NCBI GenBank assembly: GCA_018350325.1
Contig: JAEVLN010000011.1
Coordinates: 566,823-630,822, forward strand
Direction: 5' to 3'
Length of the DNA stretch: 64,000 nt
Source of the DNA: Globodera rostochiensis
Taxonomy: Eukaryota > Nematoda > Chromadorea > Rhabditida > Heteroderidae
Below the pieces are notes generated by a model, which was not told the DNA's origin, searched no databases, and saw only the letters and a list, made by a program, of their open reading frames with translations. Made by a program: the position numbers and the translations under genes. Positions 59,062 to 64,000 of this stretch are shown here, in pieces. Within the stretch, counting starts at the first letter, position 1. Each line of letters starts with the position of its first letter.

Positions 59062-59830
59062 ACAGGCCTGTGCACGGTTACCAATTTTCGTAACCGTAAC
59101 CGTCCGTGCTCAAACACCCGTAACCGTTAACCGCCCGTCCTCAAAATCTCATAACCGTTAACCGCCCGTAACCGCCCGTCCTCAAAATCTCATAACCGTT
59201 AACCGCCCGCGGTTATCCGTGGTTAACCGCCTTATTTAAAAATCAATAAAGTTTTCCAGATTTCGAAAAATCGATTTTTCAAAACTAATTTTTTCCGATC
59301 GTGATGTAGCGTCTTTCTATAATTAAATCAAAATTGATGTGTATTGAACTTAACATGTGATTTTTATCAGATTTTGTCAATGAATAAAATTTTAATCTCT
59401 TTCTAACACCTTCATGATTAAAATATAACAAAGCGCGACCGAGCAGAGTGATTTTTTTCTGTTTTTTGCGCATTAGTTTCCTAAAATATTTTTAAGAGAG
59501 GGGGTGGGGGTTCGGCGGTGCCAATAGACGTCGCCGAGGAAAAAAAATCGAATATTTAATGACTTATGCTGAGAAAAAAACGCCGAATTTTAGGTAATTG
59601 AGTTCTAAAAGCACTAATTATTTATGTAAATACTTAGAATTTTACTTTTTATAGCTAAAATTTTTGCAAAATTGAAAGAATACTAAAAAATAGTGATATT
59701 AAAATATAATAAAAAATAAAATAATTAAAGAGGAAGGGCCTAGAACCTAGACAAAATAAAATCACTCAAAGCGTTTCACCACTGAGCCACTGGATAGATA
59801 ACGGAATTTGGTGAAATGTGAATAAAAGTC
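59062..59830 (-). mobile_element. GGTTAACGG-module repeat with tRNA-like head (copy 2)
   Basis: Minus-strand copy of the 34,936-35,718 repeat. On minus it begins with a tRNA-like head: box A TGGCTCAGTGG (59,789-59,779) and box B GGTTCTAGGCC (59,747-59,737), about 30 bp apart. This is close to the Pol III consensus (one mismatch in box B). The hairpin (59,512-59,537), the shared middle and arrays of CGGTTAACCGCCCGT ending CAGGCCTGTGCACGG follow. Upstream of the head it lacks the left GGTTAACGG modules of copy 1. Confidence 0.75.
59737..59789 (-). promoter_or_regulatory. tRNA-like Pol III A and B boxes
   Basis: TGGCTCAGTGG and GGTTCTAGGCC in tRNA-like order and spacing on minus. No cloverleaf acceptor stem closes around them, so this is a SINE-like head rather than a tRNA gene. 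Confidence 0.6.
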
Positions 59831-60011
59831 AAAGAAATTATAGAGGCAAATCGTCTCAATCCTTAGCAACAACGGATGCGAGTTTTATACTTTATCATTA
59901 ATTACGGTTTTTAAACTATTGTTTACTTTATATTTAATTTTAAAAATTGTATTTAAACTCATTTAAAACTTTATGCATTTCTATTGGGGTGTTTAATCAA
60001 GCCACGTGCAG

Positions 60012-60052
60012 AGCAAGCAATTCTTCTGTGCTCCGGCTTTTGACCCGTTGTG
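60012..60052 (+). CDS. Candidate exon with clear borders, 13 codons
   Basis: Acceptor GCCACGTGCAG and donor GTAATG around SKQFFCAPAFDPL(x). Confidence 0.4.
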
Positions 60053-60804
60053 GTAATGATTTAAATATATTCTTCTTGTTACATTTGTATTGGCAAAAAT
60101 TTAATTTTTTACTTGTTTTATTTTCATTAGAAATAATTTTGAATTTTATATGTTTTGAAGAAAGACGTCTTTTTTTTGATCATTTGTTTTATGCAGCCGT
60201 TGCTGTTAGTTTTTTAAATAAGTACTTGATTTTTTTAATTTATAAATTCACTAAAGTTTGTTTTAATTACTTTATGCCCCGATTTTTGAAAAAATCAAAA
60301 ATTAATTGATGATAATTAAACTATTTTTTTTGATATTTAATAAAAGCAATGTTTCTTTTTGTACTGGTTTGAGGATGAGTAAATATTATCATTAGTATTA
60401 AACTTAATTTATTTATTCCTAATTTTTTAAAATAAATTTAGTATATCATTTCTTTTCAAGTTAAATATCCTGTTGTTTTATCTATTAGGCAATTTTATTT
60501 TTTTTCATTCAGTTTGAGTAATTAATTATTTTTAGATATATGATGCATACAAATCTTTTGAAACTTGATCATTATAAATAAAGGTTAGCTTTTTATTTTT
60601 ATCTTTAGTTCATTTTTTTTATCAATGTTTATTTATTATTTGAGCTTTATTGTTTTTTCATTAATTATTTTATTAATAACTTGTTGGTTCTTTTGGTTTC
60701 AGTTTATATTCATTACGCAATTGATTTAATATTTCCGTCTTTCCGTATATTATATTTTATAACTCCTATTTTAATTTTTTAGTATTGCAAATTATTTCAA
60801 CTAG

Positions 60805-60843
60805 AACCAAATATGGAGGTGCTCATCAGCATATCGTCCTCAA
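60805..60843 (+). CDS. Candidate exon, 12 codons
   Basis: Acceptor TTATTTCAACTAG, donor GTTATT, frame (x)PNMEVLISISSS. Its end phase matches the exon at 60,882, leaving an intron of only 38 bp. Confidence 0.35.
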
Positions 60844-60881
60844 GTTATTCATTACTTTTAAAGATTAGCATTTATTCATAG

Positions 60882-61063
60882 GTTTAACTGCATGTCTGAC
60901 CCTCATTTTAATTGTTTTTGAAGTTTGTGATGTATTTAAACAATTTTCAACTTCCTCGTCGCTGTCTCCCAAACTTTTCCCTGATGTGACAGCTTCTTCT
61001 TTGGCAGTCCTATTTTCTGTCCTGTCGCTGGCAGGCTCAAACTACAGCAAGCAAGTGATCTAA
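60882..61063 (+). CDS. Candidate terminal exon of a membrane protein, 59 codons
   Basis: Acceptor GCATTTATTCATAG. Open for 59 codons to TAA: a hydrophobic LTACLTLILIVFEV segment, then CDVFKQFSTSSSLSPKLF and a second hydrophobic SSLAVLFSVLSLAG, ending SNYSKQVI. This is the longest well-bordered plus exon in the right half. Likely the C-terminal end of a membrane protein; family not recognised. Confidence 0.5.
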
Positions 61064-61953
61064 TTTAAATATAAAATTGCAATTCAGACATTTATCTCAG
61101 GTTCTTTTTTATTGCCATTTCGTCCAAAAGAGGAGCTAGTTTTAATCAAATTTGATTTGCCCACTTTTTAAAAATTAAAGTTTTTTATATCTATTTTTTT
61201 GATTGCGTTGTAATGAGTTAAATTTTATAATTTATTTATTTTAAAAATTGTTAATAAATATACTTTTTGTAAAGTTCCAATTTCTATCTTTATTTTTTTT
61301 CAATTAATTGAATTAACAAGTTTTAAACGGTTTTATGCTTTTTTGATTAATTAAAATTTGTTTGGCAGTTTCCAAATGTTTTATGTTGCTTAATTTTATG
61401 AACTTCTTTTTTTCTTATATTAATTGTTAATTTCATAATAAATCTCTCTTGCGGCAGAAGAAAATAAGATTTAAACAGAACACCAATTCAATGAGGTGTA
61501 TTTAGTTTTGAAAAATCAATTTTTCGAAATCTGGAAAGCTTTATTGATTTTTTGCGGTTAACCGCGGATAACCGCGGGCGGTTAACGGTTACGAGTGTTT
61601 GAGAACGGGCGGTTACGGTTACGAAAATTGGTAACCGTGAGCCCCCCTAGAAATTTCCATGCTATTAATTCAAGAACTTATGCATATTGATTGCTAATAT
61701 GTTTATGAAAACAGTTACATTTTATTTTAAATTTAAAGCTAAAGTATGTTTTAACTATCTTTGCCAAAAAACCTAAATTTATTCTTTCTCAAAAATATAA
61801 TCATTTATATAAACCCATATAAGTAATTATAATGTGGTATAAGCGTTACAATTATTAGTTAAAATTAACTTTTTTGTTATTACATAATGCTATAAAACAT
61901 TTTACTGAATTTTAAGCTGTTACGAAGTGGACAATTCTGATGAGAAATTAAAC
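61064..61953. other. T-rich then A-rich sequence with a solo repeat end
   Basis: Holds the solo GGTTAACGG-module end (61,515-61,648) and an islet at 61,450-61,490 without a supported frame. Confidence 0.35.
61515..61648 (+). mobile_element. Solo right end of the GGTTAACGG-module repeat (copy 3)
   Basis: Matches the right 130 bp of copy 1 (TTTTTCGAAATCTGGAAAG through GCGGTTAACGGTTACG) but ends GGTAACCGTGAGCCCCCCTA instead of GTGCACAGGCCTG. Confidence 0.75.
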
Positions 61954-62039
61954 CTTTGGAAAGAAAATGTGCGAATTTGGAGAAGCTCTAAACGAAGCGT
62001 TGCTAAAGAGCGAGTCATTGAAGGACAAATGTATTGCGA
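61954..62039 (-). CDS. Candidate exon, 28 codons (both strands open)
   Basis: Minus strand: acceptor GTTTATCACTTTCAG and donor GTTTAA. Frame (x)AIHLSFNDSLFSNASF, RASPNSHIFFPK. The plus strand is also open for 41 codons to TGA (VDNSDEKLNLWKENVRIW and further). The A-rich context favours minus. Confidence 0.38.
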
Positions 62040-62626
62040 CTGAAAGTGATAAACAAACGCTACATACATAGTGCCAACAACAGCAAAGTTCAATATTATT
62101 TTTTTATACAAAAAAATACCCATCGTCTAATGTGCTTCAAAGTCTTAGCTAAAAATAACAAAATAAAAAAAAGTTAAAATAAAATATACTGCGATTTTAT
62201 ATAAAAATACCAATAAAAAGTTAGGTTTTTAAAAAATTTTCAACTCAATAATTAATTTAAGCATATAATTTCAAAATGGGTAAAACATTTAAAAAAGCCC
62301 TTTTATTGAGTAAGTTTAATAAAAAAAATTTAAAGTTTTATATTGTTCAATTAAAAATAAACCAACTAATATATAAAAAAATTAAAATATTATAAAAATT
62401 CTAAGTAAATAAAAATAGATCAACCCTGTAAATTACAAATCAGCAAAAATTTCAAATTTTTTATTTTCAATTGCATAAAACTCCTTATAAATCTAAAATT
62501 ATTAAATTACTAAAATATTATGGCAACTGCAACGATTTCTGCCATCTGTTTGTAATCAGATTAAAATTATTTTTAATAGCTACAACATAAATAAGTGTAA
62601 TTATTAAAATGCACTTGAGAAAATAC

Positions 62627-62684
62627 TGAACATTAAATTGCTTTGCCTTAACGCTTTAGACAATTGATCGTATAACTTTGGCCA
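62627..62684 (-). CDS. Candidate exon, 19 codons
   Basis: Minus strand: acceptor GTTTTATAAG and donor GTATTT around WPKLYDQLSKALRQSNLMF. Confidence 0.38.
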
Positions 62685-62888
62685 CTTATAAAACGTGTTA
62701 AATAACTGGGTAAATTCAACTCGCCCGATTGTTTTTTTTTGCATGACTAATTTGTTATCTAACATTTTCAAAAGATATAAAATAAACTTTATGGTATCTT
62801 ACAGCCAAATACAACAGATTTATATTGTATGAAAAACGCTATAAACTAAGCTATATTTATAAATTTAAACTTAATTTCTAAATTAAAC

Positions 62889-62924
62889 ACTCGGCTGACA
62901 TCTGTTAGGCCGTTCTTCGAAAAT
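62889..62924 (-). CDS. Candidate exon, 11 codons
   Basis: Minus strand: acceptor ACATTTCAAAG and donor GTTTAA around (x)FSKNGLTDVSR(x). Confidence 0.33.
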
Positions 62925-63929
62925 CTTTGAAATGTGAGTTTAAACAAAAATAAACGCAATAATTTATAAAAAATGCTTATAAACCCTAAGATTAAAAAAA
63001 TTACTAATTTATAAAATAAATAAGCAATGGCCTAAGTTCAGAATGAATGAATATTGGCAAAGGTAAATATCTTATTTATAAAGTTTATAATTTAATCAGA
63101 GTATTTTTATCTAGTTTATAATTGTTAAATAAAGCATACATTAAGATTGTTTTATTTTGAGTTTATTATTTAGTAATTTTGTATAACATTAATATATAAT
63201 TGTACCGATGTGTTTTTGAATACAGTGGTGCCCGCGAATGTTTCCAAATTATTATTGAAATATTAAATAATTTTTTATCTGCTGTTCATATGTAGATGAA
63301 TAACGAATTGTATAGTGTTGCCGGTGTGTTTTTTATTTTAATTATAATTAAAAGTATTTATGTTTATCGACATTTGAAAATTATTTGACATAAGCAAAAA
63401 CAATATGTCTATCTAAATAAATACAAATTCAAAAGGAATTCTAATTTAATAAACGAGCTGATCATCCGCTATTAAAAATTTTTGCAATTCTTGCATGTAA
63501 ATTTATTAAAAAAAAATTGTTAAGAATAATTAATAAAAAAAGTAACCATTCTAAATTTTATAAAGCAAAAATACGAGTAACAAAAAATCTATATAACTAA
63601 TTATTAATTATCTATGACCTAAGGGAATCATTAAAATATAGAACTTATGGAATTCTATAAAAAAGAATCGTGACAAAGTGAAAAATAAATTGACTAAATT
63701 AGTTATTATTTTACATTCGCCTAATGTTAATATAATTATTAGAAAAACGGACATAAATGGATTTGAAATTATAAACTCGTCTTATCTGTGAGTTGGAGAA
63801 AAGTAGCAAAAATTTACACCTTCAAATGCAAAATAAAAACCGTATAGAATAAATTGTAAAACAAAGCAAAAAATACAAAAATTTAACTGAAATTGTTACT
63901 TGTACTAAAGACATCGAGGCCGTGCTTAC
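62925..63929. other. A+T-rich stretch
   Basis: Short T-rich part 63,060-63,360 with an islet at 63,222-63,245, then A-rich. Nothing supported. Confidence 0.3.
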
Positions 63930-63947
63930 CTGAAACCGTGATACCGT
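63930..63947 (-). CDS. Candidate 18-nt microexon
   Basis: Minus strand: acceptor TTTCATTTTGCTGTAG, then ACGGTATCACGGTTTCAG, then donor GTAAGC. Eighteen bases, so frame-neutral: it adds six residues in any phase. If the acceptor is ignored the reading AVDGITVS also runs into the same donor. Confidence 0.4.
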
Positions 63948-64000
63948 CTACAGCAAAATGAAATTAAAATATACATTTTATTACAAATACTCAAATTTTA

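Noticed and set aside
35347..59473. Conserved 62-64 codon frame (MRKKQKKITL...) shared by two repeat copies
   Set aside because: Conservation is explained by the copies being the same repeat; differences are spread over codon positions and there is an indel near the middle.
59737..59789. A tRNA gene
   Set aside because: A and B boxes are present but no acceptor stem or full cloverleaf closes around them; embedded in a repeat.
59947..60309. 120-codon open frame
   Set aside because: Mostly T-rich Phe/Leu/Ile reading; only the 60,012-60,052 part, in a different border context, looks like an exon.
1..64000. CRISPR array, rRNA or bacterial operon
   Set aside because: No spaced short direct repeats, no rRNA-like sequence, no Shine-Dalgarno-led gene strings; spliced genes instead.

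Overview
This is a window of a eukaryotic nuclear genome. By eye it is very A+T-rich (roughly three quarters) outside one compact G+C-rich island. GT-AG introns, poly(A)-type AATAAA signals, DNA transposons (hAT and pogo/Tigger types), a tRNA-like (Pol III) repeat head and a 131-bp satellite point to an invertebrate-like animal genome. I cannot name the species. There is no rRNA, no convincing functional tRNA and no CRISPR array, and nothing looks bacterial.

Layout. 1-1,602: A+T-rich flank. 1,603-5,627: G+C-rich island with two minus-strand, multi-exon genes. The upstream one (4,345-5,627) is an intact four-exon model of 331 codons whose splice phases close perfectly. The downstream one (1,603 to about 4,039) has five phase-consistent introns but three apparent frameshifts. 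A 10-bp word (GCTGCCGCCC on +) or its 9-bp core occurs 14 times across this island, always in one orientation and in all three reading frames. About 5,735-7,855: 16 copies of a 131-bp satellite directly upstream of the first gene. 7,905-64,000: long A+T-rich sequence whose strand composition flips between T-rich and A-rich blocks every few kb. It is dotted with short islands of 18-200 bp that look like small exons flanked by AG and GT. In T-rich blocks most read on +, in A-rich blocks most read on -, as expected if the blocks are introns with pyrimidine-rich sense strands. I list those with an open frame and plausible splice borders. They do not chain into confident gene models, except two short joins (24,878 to 25,668, and 60,805 to 60,882) and the first-exon pair at 19,893/19,997.

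Mobile DNA. Three hAT-like non-autonomous elements have inverted ends and 8-bp target duplications (13,871-14,722; 42,481-43,006; 56,035-56,917). A truncated copy lies at 19,404-19,577. A hAT BED-finger fragment with G+C-rich end DNA is at 10,806-11,315. A second repeat family (34,936-35,718; 59,062-59,830; 61,515-61,648) combines arrays of GGTTAACGG-type modules with tRNA-like A and B boxes. A pogo/Tigger-like element end at 46,804 carries only the DNA-binding half of a transposase, with two introns. Tandem repeats of about 250 bp (20,787-21,786) and about 107 bp (44,086-44,373), and a degenerate array at 55,926-57,400, complete the picture. An exon-like unit of 148 bp is present twice in opposite orientation (37,825-37,972 and 41,653-41,800), encoding the same 49 residues.

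No metabolic or operon logic links the genes. The main value of the window is in its repeat biology, the unexplained 10-bp motif and the small-exon landscape.
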